Source: Nonomuraea sp. MG754425 (lineage in GTDB: Bacteria > Actinomycetota > Actinomycetes > Streptosporangiales > Streptosporangiaceae). Taken from it: a stretch of 34,902 bases of DNA. Under the pieces are notes generated by a model. It made no database searches and had not been told where the DNA came from. It saw only the letters and a program-made list of their open reading frames with translations. Where the stretch lies: the NCBI RefSeq assembly GCF_021699195.1, contig NZ_SSXE01000143.1, positions 1-34,902 of the forward strand. Direction: 5' to 3'. Shown piece by piece: positions 8,221 to 14,870 of the stretch. The first letter of the stretch is position 1, and each line of letters starts with the position of its first letter. The translations under genes and the position numbers were made by a program.

Positions 8221-9044
8221 AGACGCTGACCGGTAAGGACCTCGCCGCCGCCATCAGGGCCCAGACCCAGGCCGAGGCGGCGGCCGGCCCGCAACCGCGC
8301 CTGGCCGTGGTCGTCGCCACGGCCGACGAGGCCAGCCTGTGGTACGTCCGCTCGATCGCCAAGGCGGCGGCCGGCGTCGGCATCGCCTGCGATGTGATCG
8401 ACCTGGGCCCCGAGGCGACCCCCGAGCGCATCGGCGAGACGCTGGCGCGGCTGTCGGCCGACCCCGACGTGCACGGCCTGATGTTGCAGACCCCGCTGCC
8501 CGCCGGCGCCTCGGCGCAGGAACTGGCCGCGGCCATCGACCCGCGCAAGGACGTCGACGGCGCCAACCCGCTCTCGCTCGGCCGGCTGGCGGCCGGGCTG
8601 CCCGCGTTCCCGCCCGCCACGGCCGCGGCCGTGCTGGCGCTGCTCGACCACCACGAGGTCGAGACGGCGGGGCGGCGGGCCGTGGTGGTGGGCCGCTCGA
8701 CCGTGGTGGGCAAGCCGCTGGCGCACCTGCTGCTCGACCGGCACGCCACCGTCACCGTCTGCCACTCGCGCACCCGCGACCTGGCCGCCGTCACCTCGCA
8801 GGCCGAGGTGCTGGTCGCCGCCGCCGGGCGGGCCGGGCTCATCGGGGCCGGGCACGTGGCGCGCGGCGCGGTGGTGATCGACGTGGGCACCAACCCGACC
8901 GACGACGGCGGGCTGACCGGCGACGTCGACTTCGAGGCGGTCTCGGCGGTGGCGGGCGCGCTCACGCCGGTGCCCGGCGGCGTCGGCCCGGTGACCACCG
9001 CCCTGCTGCTCCGCCACACCGCCCGGGCGGCGAACCTGCCGTGA
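8217..9044 (+). CDS. folD: FolD-family methylene-THF dehydrogenase with altered cyclohydrolase site
   Basis: 275 residues from TTG 8217, overlapping the fchA stop by 4 nt. The whole FolD fold is present: MLQTPLPAG, KDVDGANPLSLGRL, VVVGRSTVVGKPLAHLL, GTNPTDDGGLTGDVDF and ALTPVPGGVGPVT. The active-site helix reads EASLWYVRSIAKAAAGVG (residues 38-55). Aligned gap-free with the E. coli segment PASQIYVASKRKACEEVG, the catalytic lysine (Tyr+4) is Ile47, codon ATC at 8355-8357. Tyr43 and the Tyr+6 lysine are kept, as are the Gln of MLQTP and the Asp of KDVDG. In studied FolD/MTHFD1 enzymes that lysine is essential for cyclohydrolase activity, while dehydrogenase activity can persist without it. The protein is therefore probably a dehydrogenase that relies on the coupled FchA. 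Confidence 0.92.
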   Translation: MKTLTGKDLAAAIRAQTQAEAAAGPQPRLAVVVATADEASLWYVRSIAKAAAGVGIACDVIDLGPEATPERIGETLARLSADPDVHGLMLQTPLPAGASAQELAAAIDPRKDVDGANPLSLGRLAAGLPAFPPATAAAVLALLDHHEVETAGRRAVVVGRSTVVGKPLAHLLLDRHATVTVCHSRTRDLAAVTSQAEVLVAAAGRAGLIGAGHVARGAVVIDVGTNPTDDGGLTGDVDFEAVSAVAGALTPVPGGVGPVTTALLLRHTARAANLP

Positions 9045-9146
9045 CCCGCCTCCGCGCGACGATCTCGCCCCCCGTACGACCCCGCGCGCAACCCCGCGTC
9101 CTCGGCGCGGGCGCGCGCATCCACGACCTCAGGCGGAGGCTCCACG

Positions 9147-9857
9147 TTGGCTGACATCCTCGTCGTCCAGAACAGCAGGAGCGGCGGCCCCAGCCGCATG
9201 GGAGTGTGGCTGGAGGAGGCCGGGCTGAAGCTCGACGTCGTGCTCGCCCACGAGGGCGCTCCCCTGCCCGTCCGCCTCGACCACGACGCCATGATCATGC
9301 TCGGCGGCGGTTACCTGCCCGGCGACGACGAGCGGGCCCCGTGGCTGCGCGACGCGCGGCGGCTGATGGGGCAGGCGCTGGCCGAAGGGGTGCCCGTGTT
9401 CGGCATCTGCCTGGGGGGCCAGATGCTCGCCGAGGTCGCCGGAGGCGAGGTGACCGGCGACGTCGGCGCGCCGGAGAACGGCAGCCTGCCCGTCACGATC
9501 CGGCCGGAGGCCGCCGGCGATCCGCTCTTCCACGGGCTGCCGCCGGTGGTGCCCGCGATCGAGCACCACAACGACGCCGTCACCCGCCTGCCCGGCGGGG
9601 CCGTGCACCTGGCCGAGACCGAGCGCTGCCCGTACCAGGCGTTCCGGGTGGGCGAGCGGGCGTGGGGCGTGCAGTTCCATCCGGAGGTGCTGCCCGAGCG
9701 CATCCGCGAGTGGCGGGGCGACGGGGTCGACCGGGCGGGCCAGGCGCGCATCGAGCGGCCGGGATGGCTGGGCGGGGTGGTCAGGCGTTTCGGATGCGGG
9801 CGGCGCTCTGGAGGCCGAGCAGTTCGACCGATCGCTCCCGCATCTCGACCTTCCTGA
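9147..9857 (+). CDS. Class I glutamine amidotransferase-like protein
   Basis: 236 residues from TTG 9147, set by GGAGG seven bases upstream. The triad of class I amidotransferases is complete: nucleophile Cys88 in FGICLGGQ, and His178 and Glu180 in VQFHPEV. The oxyanion segment MLGGGYLPGD is also present. As a stand-alone domain it may hydrolyse glutamine for an unidentified synthetase or cleave gamma-glutamyl compounds. The last 50 residues are arginine-rich and low-complexity. They overlap the 3' end of the convergent acyl-CoA synthetase by 77 bp, so the stop codon may have been moved downstream by mutation. A spacer of about 100 bp separates it from folD. Confidence 0.87.
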   Translation: MADILVVQNSRSGGPSRMGVWLEEAGLKLDVVLAHEGAPLPVRLDHDAMIMLGGGYLPGDDERAPWLRDARRLMGQALAEGVPVFGICLGGQMLAEVAGGEVTGDVGAPENGSLPVTIRPEAAGDPLFHGLPPVVPAIEHHNDAVTRLPGGAVHLAETERCPYQAFRVGERAWGVQFHPEVLPERIREWRGDGVDRAGQARIERPGWLGGVVRRFGCGRRSGGRAVRPIAPASRPS

Positions 9858-11406
9858 TCTTCCCGGTGACCGTGAGCGGGAACTCGTCCACCACGCGCAC
9901 GTATCTGGGGATCTTGTAGTGCGCCAGCCGTCCCGCGCAGAACTCCCTCAGCCGCTCGGCCGTCAGCGGGTCCGCGCCCGGCCGCATGATCACCCAGGCC
10001 ATGACCTCCTCGCCGTACCTCTCGTCGGGGACGCCGATCACCTGCACGTCGGCGATGCCGGGGTGGCCGTACAGGAACTCCTCGACCTCGCGCGGGTAGA
10101 CGTTCTCGCCGCCCCTGATGACGACGTCCTTGATCCGGCCGACCACGTTGACGTAACCGTCGTCGTCCATCGTGGCCAGGTCGCCGGTGTGCATCCAGCG
10201 GGCCGCGTCGATGGCCTCGGCCGTCCGGTCCGGCTCGTTCCAGTAGCCGAGCATGACCGAGTAGCCGCGCGTGCACAGCTCGCCGGGCGTGCCCACCGGC
10301 ACCACGCGCCCGGTCCCCGGGTCCACGATCTTCACCTCGACGTGCGGCATCACCCGGCCGACGGTCTCGGTCCTGCGGGCCAGGTCGTCGTCCGGCCTGG
10401 TCATCGTGGACACGGGTGAGGTCTCGGTCATGCCGTAGCAGATGGCGACCTCGCGCATGTTCAGCTCGCCGACGACCCGCTTCATCACCTCCACCGGGCA
10501 CGGCGAGCCGGCCATGATGCCGGTGCGCAGCGACGACAGGTCGAAGGAGGCGGCATGCGCCAGTTCGGCGATGAACATCGTCGGCACCCCGTACAGGGAC
10601 GTGCACCGCTCCTGCTGCACGGCGCTCAGCGCGGCCTCGGGGTCGAAGCCCGGCGACGGGATCACGATGCAGGCCCCGTGCGAGGTCGCGCCCAGGTTGC
10701 CCATGACCATGCCGAAGCAGTGGTAGAAGGGCACCGGCAGGCACACCCGGTCCGCCTCGGTGTAGCCCAGCAGCTCGCCGACGAAGTAGCCGTTGTTGAG
10801 GATGTTGTGGTGCGACAGCGTCGCGCCCTTGGGGAAGCCAGTGGTGCCCGAGGTGTACTGGATGTTGATCGGGTCGTCGAAGGCCAGCTCGGCCGAGCGG
10901 GCCGCGAGCTGCGCCGGGTCGGCCTGCGTCGCGCGCAGGGCGTCCCAGGTCGGGTCGTCGAAGTAGACGACGTCGGCGCATCCGGCCCGCGGGGCGGCCT
11001 CCTCGACCATGGCCCGGTAGTCGCTGCCCCGGTGCTCCTGGGCGCTGATCAGCAGCCGCATGCCCGACTGCGCGATGACGTAGCTCAGCTCGTGGGTGCG
11101 GTAGGCCGGGTTGACGTTGACCAGGATCGCGCCGATCTTGGCGGTGGCGTACTGGACGATCACCCACTCGGCCCGGTTCGGCGCCCAGATGCCCACCCGG
11201 TCGCCCTTCGCGACGCCCCTGGCCAGCAGGGACCGCGCCAGGCCGGCCACATCGGCGTTCAGCCGCGAGTAGGTCCACCGGCGGCCGGAGGGCACGTCCA
11301 CGAGGGCTTCCCGGTCGCCGAAGCGGGCCACGGTGCGTTCGAGGTTCGCGCCGATGGTCTCGCCCAGGAGCGGAAGCCCGGCGGCGGCGCTGGAGTACGA
11401 CGGCAT
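9781..11406 (-). CDS. Medium/long-chain acyl-CoA synthetase (AMP-binding)
   Basis: 541 residues of the ANL adenylate-forming superfamily. The P-loop-like motif YTSGTTGFPKG is at 184-194. Further on come YGMTETSPVS, the GYSVMLGYWNEPDRT hinge region, WMHTGDLATMDDDGYVNVVGR, GGENVYPREVEEFL and the catalytic lysine K516 in TVTGKIRK. The MVMGNLGA...PSPGFDPEAAL type is typical of FadD-like fatty-acid synthetases rather than peptide-synthetase domains. The enzyme activates a carboxylic acid with ATP and transfers it to CoA; chain length cannot be read from sequence. Start ATG 11406 lies 66 bp from the divergent endonuclease V gene. A much longer open frame upstream is antisense to that gene and is not coding. 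Confidence 0.94.
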   Translation of the reverse strand: MPSYSSAAAGLPLLGETIGANLERTVARFGDREALVDVPSGRRWTYSRLNADVAGLARSLLARGVAKGDRVGIWAPNRAEWVIVQYATAKIGAILVNVNPAYRTHELSYVIAQSGMRLLISAQEHRGSDYRAMVEEAAPRAGCADVVYFDDPTWDALRATQADPAQLAARSAELAFDDPINIQYTSGTTGFPKGATLSHHNILNNGYFVGELLGYTEADRVCLPVPFYHCFGMVMGNLGATSHGACIVIPSPGFDPEAALSAVQQERCTSLYGVPTMFIAELAHAASFDLSSLRTGIMAGSPCPVEVMKRVVGELNMREVAICYGMTETSPVSTMTRPDDDLARRTETVGRVMPHVEVKIVDPGTGRVVPVGTPGELCTRGYSVMLGYWNEPDRTAEAIDAARWMHTGDLATMDDDGYVNVVGRIKDVVIRGGENVYPREVEEFLYGHPGIADVQVIGVPDERYGEEVMAWVIMRPGADPLTAERLREFCAGRLAHYKIPRYVRVVDEFPLTVTGKIRKVEMRERSVELLGLQSAARIRNA

Positions 11407-11472
11407 GCCCCCAGTGTCGGCCCGCCTCCGGCGGCGCACCAGGGCCGCCCCGGTGCGGATATCTTGGGCCGG

Positions 11473-12132
11473 GTGCATGTGAAGCAGCTTCACCCCTGGC
11501 CCACCGGTGTCGCCGAGGCGGAGGCCGTCCAGGACCGGCTCCGCGGCGCGGTCGAGCTCACCGGGCCGGACACGTTCGCGCTGGTGGCCGGGCTGGACGT
11601 GCACTACCACGGCGACGACGCGCTGACCGCCGCGGTGGTCGTCCTCGACGGGGGCACGCTGGAGCCGGTCGAGGAGGTGGTGGCGCACGGACGGGCGGCC
11701 TTCCCGTACGTGCCGGGCCTGTTCGCCTTCCGCGAGTTGCCCGCGCTGGTGGCGGCGCTCGAACGGCTCACGGTGACGCCCGACCTGCTCGTGTGCGACG
11801 GGTACGGGCTGGCGCACCCGCGCGGCTTCGGCCTGGCCTGCCACCTGGGCGTGCTGACCGGGCTGCCGGCGCTGGGGGTGGGCAAGACGCCGTTCGTCGG
11901 CACGCACGAGCCGCCCGGTCCCGAGCGCGGGGCGTGGACGCCGATCGTGCACGACGGCGCCACGGTCGGCCGGGCGCTGCGCACGCGGCGGGAGGTCCGG
12001 CCCGTCTACGTCTCGCAGGGGCACCGCATCTCGCTGGACGTGGTCACCGACCAGGTCCTGCGCCTGAGCCCGCGCTACCGGCTGCCGGAGCCCGTCCGCC
12101 GCGCCGACCACCTGGCCCGCCACCCGGCCTGA
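11473..12132 (+). CDS. nfi: Endonuclease V (deoxyinosine repair)
   Basis: 219 residues from GTG 11473; GTG 11479 is an alternative. Endonuclease V nicks DNA one nucleotide 3' of deoxyinosine and other deaminated bases. The three metal-binding acids are present: Asp42 in VAGLDVHY, Glu88 in LFAFRELPAL and Asp109 in VCDGYGLAHPR. The wedge-region motif PYVPGL and the later GVGKTPFVG and GHRISLDV also match. The motif around the third acid is usually DGHG; here it is DGYG, so a histidine conserved in E. coli Nfi is tyrosine. The product is probably still active because all metal ligands remain. Confidence 0.92.
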   Translation: MHVKQLHPWPTGVAEAEAVQDRLRGAVELTGPDTFALVAGLDVHYHGDDALTAAVVVLDGGTLEPVEEVVAHGRAAFPYVPGLFAFRELPALVAALERLTVTPDLLVCDGYGLAHPRGFGLACHLGVLTGLPALGVGKTPFVGTHEPPGPERGAWTPIVHDGATVGRALRTRREVRPVYVSQGHRISLDVVTDQVLRLSPRYRLPEPVRRADHLARHPA

Positions 12133-12156
12133 GGTCCCGGGCCGTGCTCAGGCCGG
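12124..12156. terminator. Hairpin holding both convergent stop codons
   Basis: A 10-bp perfect stem, CCGGCCTGAG with CTCAGGCCGG, and a 13-base loop. The TGA of endonuclease V is in the left arm and the complement of the TGA of the opposing reductase is in the right arm. One palindrome thus ends both reading frames and can terminate both transcripts. Confidence 0.7.
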
Positions 12157-12804
12157 CCGGTGGGTGCCCGAGGAGACCAGGGGCGGGAGGATGGCCTGGG
12201 CGTCGGCGCCGCCGAACCACAGGCCGATGACGAACGCCGCCGTCGCCTCCAGCAGCGCCGCCCGTTCCGCCCCGCCGCCGTCCACCGGGACGCAGCCGAG
12301 GTCGGCGACCAGCGTGCGCGCGGCCGTCAGCGCCCGCGGGTCGTCACCGCACAGGGGCACCGACAGCGGCCGGCCGTCGAAGGCCGGCGGCGTCATGCGC
12401 CACACGTCCACGTGGCACAGGTTGAACGCCTTCACCACGTGACCGCCGGTGACGTCGCCGATCAGCCGGGCCAGGGAGCGGGTGACGTCGTACGCCCCGG
12501 GGTCGGCGGCGTTCGTCACGTCGATGAGCGCCTTGCCGCGCAGCCGCTCGCCGGCGGCCCGCAGCGTGCCGAGCAGCCCCGCCTCCCGGACGGCCACCAC
12601 CACGACCTCGCCGAACGCGGCCGACTCCGCGAACGTCCCGCTCCGTACCCGCCCGGCCGCACCCGCGTGGGCGTCCATCCGGGCGGCCTGGGCCGCGCTC
12701 CGGCCCGGGTCGCGCCCGCTGACCATCACCTCGTGGCCCGCCGCCGCCCACTGGGTGCCCAGCGCGTCCGCCATTCCGCCCGCGCCCAGGATCCCGATCC
12801 GCAT
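12148..12804 (-). CDS. F420/NADP-type oxidoreductase (NADP_oxidored fold)
   Basis: 218 residues from ATG 12804, with GGAGG about seven bases upstream. The N-terminus MRIGILGAGGMADALG is the nucleotide-binding loop of the F420-dependent NADP oxidoreductase/6PGDH-like superfamily. HEVMVSGRDP places an Arg where NADP 2'-phosphate is bound. The segments KALIDVTNAADP, HVVKAFN and LSVPLCGDD follow the family order. It probably transfers hydride between NADPH and either F420 or a small carbonyl substrate; the choice cannot be made by eye. It is divergent from an HxlR regulator whose putative operator lies between them, so redox or electrophile control is likely. Confidence 0.86.
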   Translation of the reverse strand: MRIGILGAGGMADALGTQWAAAGHEVMVSGRDPGRSAAQAARMDAHAGAAGRVRSGTFAESAAFGEVVVVAVREAGLLGTLRAAGERLRGKALIDVTNAADPGAYDVTRSLARLIGDVTGGHVVKAFNLCHVDVWRMTPPAFDGRPLSVPLCGDDPRALTAARTLVADLGCVPVDGGGAERAALLEATAAFVIGLWFGGADAQAILPPLVSSGTHRPA

Positions 12805-12831
12805 GTCCGTCCTCCGTCTGAAAGGGGATTT

Positions 12832-12843
12832 ACTTCAACAAGT
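12832..12843. promoter_or_regulatory. Putative HxlR operator ACTT-N4-AAGT
   Basis: ACTTCAACAAGT is a 4+4 inverted repeat in the AT-richer island between the divergent reductase and HxlR genes. Known HxlR-type boxes contain ACTT/AAGT half-sites. The flanking TTTACTTCAAC recurs as TTTACTTGAAC at 13263-13273, behind the HxlR gene. Confidence 0.45.
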
Positions 12844-12897
12844 GGGACTCTAGAGATCCCGTCGCGCACCATTCGGTGCCTGTCGAAAGGCTCGCCG

Positions 12898-13242
12898 TTG
12901 TTCCTCGCCGACTGCCAGGCCAGACTCGCCTTCGACCTGATGGGCAACACCTGGAACGCGGTCGTCCTGTGGTCCCTGCGCCACGGCCCGCGCCGCCCCG
13001 GACGGCTGCGCGCGGAGATCGGCGGCATCAGCACCAAGGTCCTGACCGAGACTCTGCGCCGCCTGGAGTTCAACGGCCTGGTGGCGCGGCGCGCCTACGC
13101 CGAGGCCCCGCCCAGGGTCGAGTACGAGCTGACCGGCCTGGGCCGCTCGCTGCTGGGGCCGATCGGGGCGTTCGGGGAGTGGGCGTCCGACCACGCCGAC
13201 GAGGTGATGGCGGCGCAGGAGCGCTGGGAGCCCGGCCCGTGA
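12898..13242 (+). CDS. HxlR-family winged-helix regulator
   Basis: 114 residues from TTG 12898, with AAAGG seven bases upstream. The sequence follows the HxlR pattern: an N-terminal Cys (Cys6) before a helix, then GNTWNAVVLWSLRHGPRRPGRL. Next come the recognition helix ISTKVLTETLRRLEFNGLVAR, the wing PPRVEYELTGLGRSL and a C-terminal dimerisation helix GEWASDHADEVM. In several studied members that Cys senses quinones, aldehydes or disulfide stress. It probably regulates the divergent NADP-type reductase, and perhaps the small-peptide genes downstream where the half-site recurs. The frame is open further upstream but antisense to the reductase, so it is not used. Confidence 0.88.
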   Translation: MFLADCQARLAFDLMGNTWNAVVLWSLRHGPRRPGRLRAEIGGISTKVLTETLRRLEFNGLVARRAYAEAPPRVEYELTGLGRSLLGPIGAFGEWASDHADEVMAAQERWEPGP

Positions 13243-13262
13243 CCGGACGTGGACACGAACAC

Positions 13263-13273
13263 TTTACTTGAAC
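13263..13273. promoter_or_regulatory. Second copy of TTTACTT(C/G)AAC box
   Basis: TTTACTTGAAC differs at one base from TTTACTTCAAC at 12829-12839 in front of the HxlR gene. Here it lies about 70 bp upstream of the first small secreted peptide gene. The right-hand AAGT half is not preserved (GGAG). It could be a weak regulator site or part of a promoter. Confidence 0.3.
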
Positions 13274-13343
13274 GGAGTGTTACTGAATCACTACTCTGGG
13301 TAGCAAGACGAGGGTTGTTCATTACCGTTACCCAGGAGGTTCC

Positions 13344-13571
13344 ATGCGCTTCACACCCCGCAGGATCGCCGCCGTCGCGGTCATCGGCGGTGGCCTGACC
13401 CTGCTCACCGCCCCGGCGTCGTACGCCGTCGTCGATCCCGTCCACGCGATCACCTGCCTGGCCGCGACCCCGGCCGAACTCACCTCGCTGGTCGACCCGG
13501 CCGCCATCGCCGCCGACCCCGCGGCGCTCGCCGCACCGGAGATCCCCGCCACCCACTGCCTCGGTCCCTGA
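13344..13571 (+). CDS. Small secreted peptide, two cysteines
   Basis: 75 residues with an excellent AGGAGG site six bases before ATG 13344. The N-terminus MRFTPRRIAAVAVIGGGLTL...APASYA is a classic signal peptide, cleaved near SYA/VVD. The mature part is about 47 residues, rich in Ala and Pro, with two Cys near its ends (AITCLAA and THCLGP) that could form one disulfide. It resembles no family I can name. It starts a run of four co-directional genes of which three encode tiny exported peptides. Confidence 0.78.
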   Translation: MRFTPRRIAAVAVIGGGLTLLTAPASYAVVDPVHAITCLAATPAELTSLVDPAAIAADPAALAAPEIPATHCLGP

Positions 13572-13683
13572 CCCGAGAGCTCGGGGCACCGCTCAGGAGC
13601 ACCCCCTCGACACCGGTACGGGCGGCGCGACCGGTCGCGCCGCCCGCGCCGTCCCCCGAAGAGCAGGAGAGCAAGGAGTTCCG

Positions 13684-13824
13684 TTGAAGGTTCGAGTCCT
13701 GGCAGCCATCGCGGTCGTCGCGCTGGCCGGAGCGCCGCCGATCCTCGAGCATCTCGGCACGGGCAACACGCCGCTCGTCCACGCCGAGACCATCGTCCAG
13801 CACGTCAACATCCTGACCTCGTAG
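13684..13824 (+). CDS. Very small secreted peptide
   Basis: 46 residues, TTG start with AAGGAG five bases upstream, ending in TAG at 13822-13824. The start MKVRVLAAIAVVALAGAPP is a signal-like segment with two basic residues and a hydrophobic core. The mature remainder is only about 27 residues (EHLGTGNTPLVHAETIVQHV...). The next gene starts with GTG on the last base of this stop codon, so translation is coupled to the UPF0114 membrane protein. That coupling and the ribosome-binding site are the best evidence that this short gene is real. The function is unknown. Confidence 0.65.
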   Translation: MKVRVLAAIAVVALAGAPPILEHLGTGNTPLVHAETIVQHVNILTS

Positions 13825-14450
13825 TGCGACTCGCGCAGCTCTCCGTGGCCGACACGCCGACCGGGCCACGGCAGAAGTTCAGCGGGCGTGTCGGCTATGT
13901 CATGTTCCTGAGCCGCTGGATCCAGGCACCGCTCTACCTGGGATTGATCGTCGCGCAAGTCGTGTACGTGTGGCGCTTCATGATGGAGCTGCTCCACCTC
14001 ATCAAGCTCGGTTTCGGCGGTCATCCCGCCGAGACCACCGTCATGCTGATCGTCCTCGGCCTCGTCGACGTGGTGATGATCTCCAACCTGCTCATCATGG
14101 TCATCATCGGCGGCTACGAGACGTTCGTCTCGCGGCTGCGCATCGAGGGGCACCCGGACCAGCCTCAATGGCTGTCCCATGTCAACGCGAACGTGCTGAA
14201 GGTCAAGCTGGCGATGGCGATCATCGGCATCTCCTCGATCCACCTTCTGCAGATCTTCATCAACGCCGCCAGACCGTCCATCACCGACAGAGAGCTGATA
14301 TGGAAAACCCTGATCCACCTGACCTTCGTCGTCTCCGCGCTGGCGCTGGCCACGATCGACCGCATCATGGCGGCCGGACGCCCGAACCAGAACACCGGAG
14401 GTGCCGAGCAGCAGCCCGCGCCGATGGCCCAGGAACGGCTGGCCGCGTGA
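13824..14450 (+). CDS. UPF0114 (YqhA/TIGR00645) family membrane protein
   Basis: 208 residues from GTG 13824, one base overlapping the previous stop. Three to four membrane segments are visible: about residues 32-52, 69-97, 130-150 and 168-185. The family pattern SRWIQAPLYLGLIVAQVVYV, GLVDVVMISNLLIMVIIGGYETFVS and VKLAMAIIGISSIHLLQIFI is unmistakable for the UPF0114/YqhA family. Its biochemical role has not been established. The C-terminal tail (GRPNQNTGGAEQQ...) is hydrophilic. Its position inside a cluster of tiny secreted peptides is notable; it could be a partner or processing factor for them, which is inference. Confidence 0.92.
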   Translation: MRLAQLSVADTPTGPRQKFSGRVGYVMFLSRWIQAPLYLGLIVAQVVYVWRFMMELLHLIKLGFGGHPAETTVMLIVLGLVDVVMISNLLIMVIIGGYETFVSRLRIEGHPDQPQWLSHVNANVLKVKLAMAIIGISSIHLLQIFINAARPSITDRELIWKTLIHLTFVVSALALATIDRIMAAGRPNQNTGGAEQQPAPMAQERLAA

Positions 14451-14493
14451 CGCGGCGGCGGGAGCCGTGGCGTTGCCAGGGGCGGGGGATCTG

Positions 14494-14754
14494 GTGCGGG
14501 TGAGGGCCGCGGGGGGCGCGGTGCTCGCGGCCCTCGCGACGACGCTGCTCTGCGGCACCGGCGCCCACGCCGACGGCGAGGCCCCGGCGAGGCAGGGCCC
14601 GGCGCCGCTCATCGGCGATGTGATCATCTTCAATGACGAGATCGTCGAGCCGGTGTCGCTGCCGGTGAGCACGTGCGGGGCTGTGGTTCCGGTGCTCAGC
14701 AAGGCCCCCGCCGGCTGCAAGGGAACCTCGCGCGTGTCCGACGACGACGCCTGA
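14494..14754 (+). CDS. Small secreted peptide, chaplin-like spacing of cysteines
   Basis: 86 residues from GTG 14494 (purine stretch GGGGGAT just upstream); GTG 14467 is an alternative. The signal peptide MRVRAAGGAVLAALATTLL...AHA is followed by an acidic mature peptide. It contains DVIIFNDEIVEPVSLPVSTC and then a second Cys in APAGCKG, 15 residues apart. Short hydrophobic exported peptides with a P-V-x-x-P-V-x-x-C-G segment are reminiscent of chaplin cores, but the Asn-rich chaplin signature is absent. The function is unknown. It is probably transcribed with the UPF0114 gene, which ends 44 nt upstream. Confidence 0.65.
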   Translation: MRVRAAGGAVLAALATTLLCGTGAHADGEAPARQGPAPLIGDVIIFNDEIVEPVSLPVSTCGAVVPVLSKAPAGCKGTSRVSDDDA

Positions 14755-14761
14755 GGCCGCA

Positions 14762-14791
14762 TGTGCCCGCCCGCGGGGGTGGGCGGGCACA
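14762..14791. terminator. Hairpin after small-peptide cluster
   Basis: An 11-bp stem, TGTGCCCGCCC with GGGCGGGCACA, and an 8-base loop, starting 8 bases after the stop of the last small-peptide gene. A second short stem (GGCCCC/GGGGCC, 14800-14816) follows. It lies between convergent genes and probably terminates the rightward transcript. Confidence 0.7.
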
Positions 14792-14870
14792 CAGTGGCCG
14801 GCCCCTCTCAGGGGCCCGGTCTCAGGGGGCCGGTCTCAGGGAGCGCGATCCCGGGTGATGCGCCCGGTTG

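Noticed and set aside
11407..12123. N-terminal extension of the acyl-CoA synthetase frame
   Set aside because: Entirely antisense to endonuclease V, whose catalytic motifs are complete; the synthetase family begins near MPSYSS.
13344..14754. Ribosomal peptide (lanthipeptide or lasso) cluster
   Set aside because: No modification enzyme, protease or ABC exporter is nearby, and the peptides have ordinary Sec-type signals rather than leader peptides.
14494..14754. Chaplin assignment for the third small peptide
   Set aside because: Only a P-V..P-V..C-G resemblance; the Asn-rich, Gly-rich core and spacing of chaplins are not met.
14800..14840. GGTCTCAGGG short repeats as a repeat array
   Set aside because: Two imperfect copies only, in a GC-rich intergenic terminator region; not an array.
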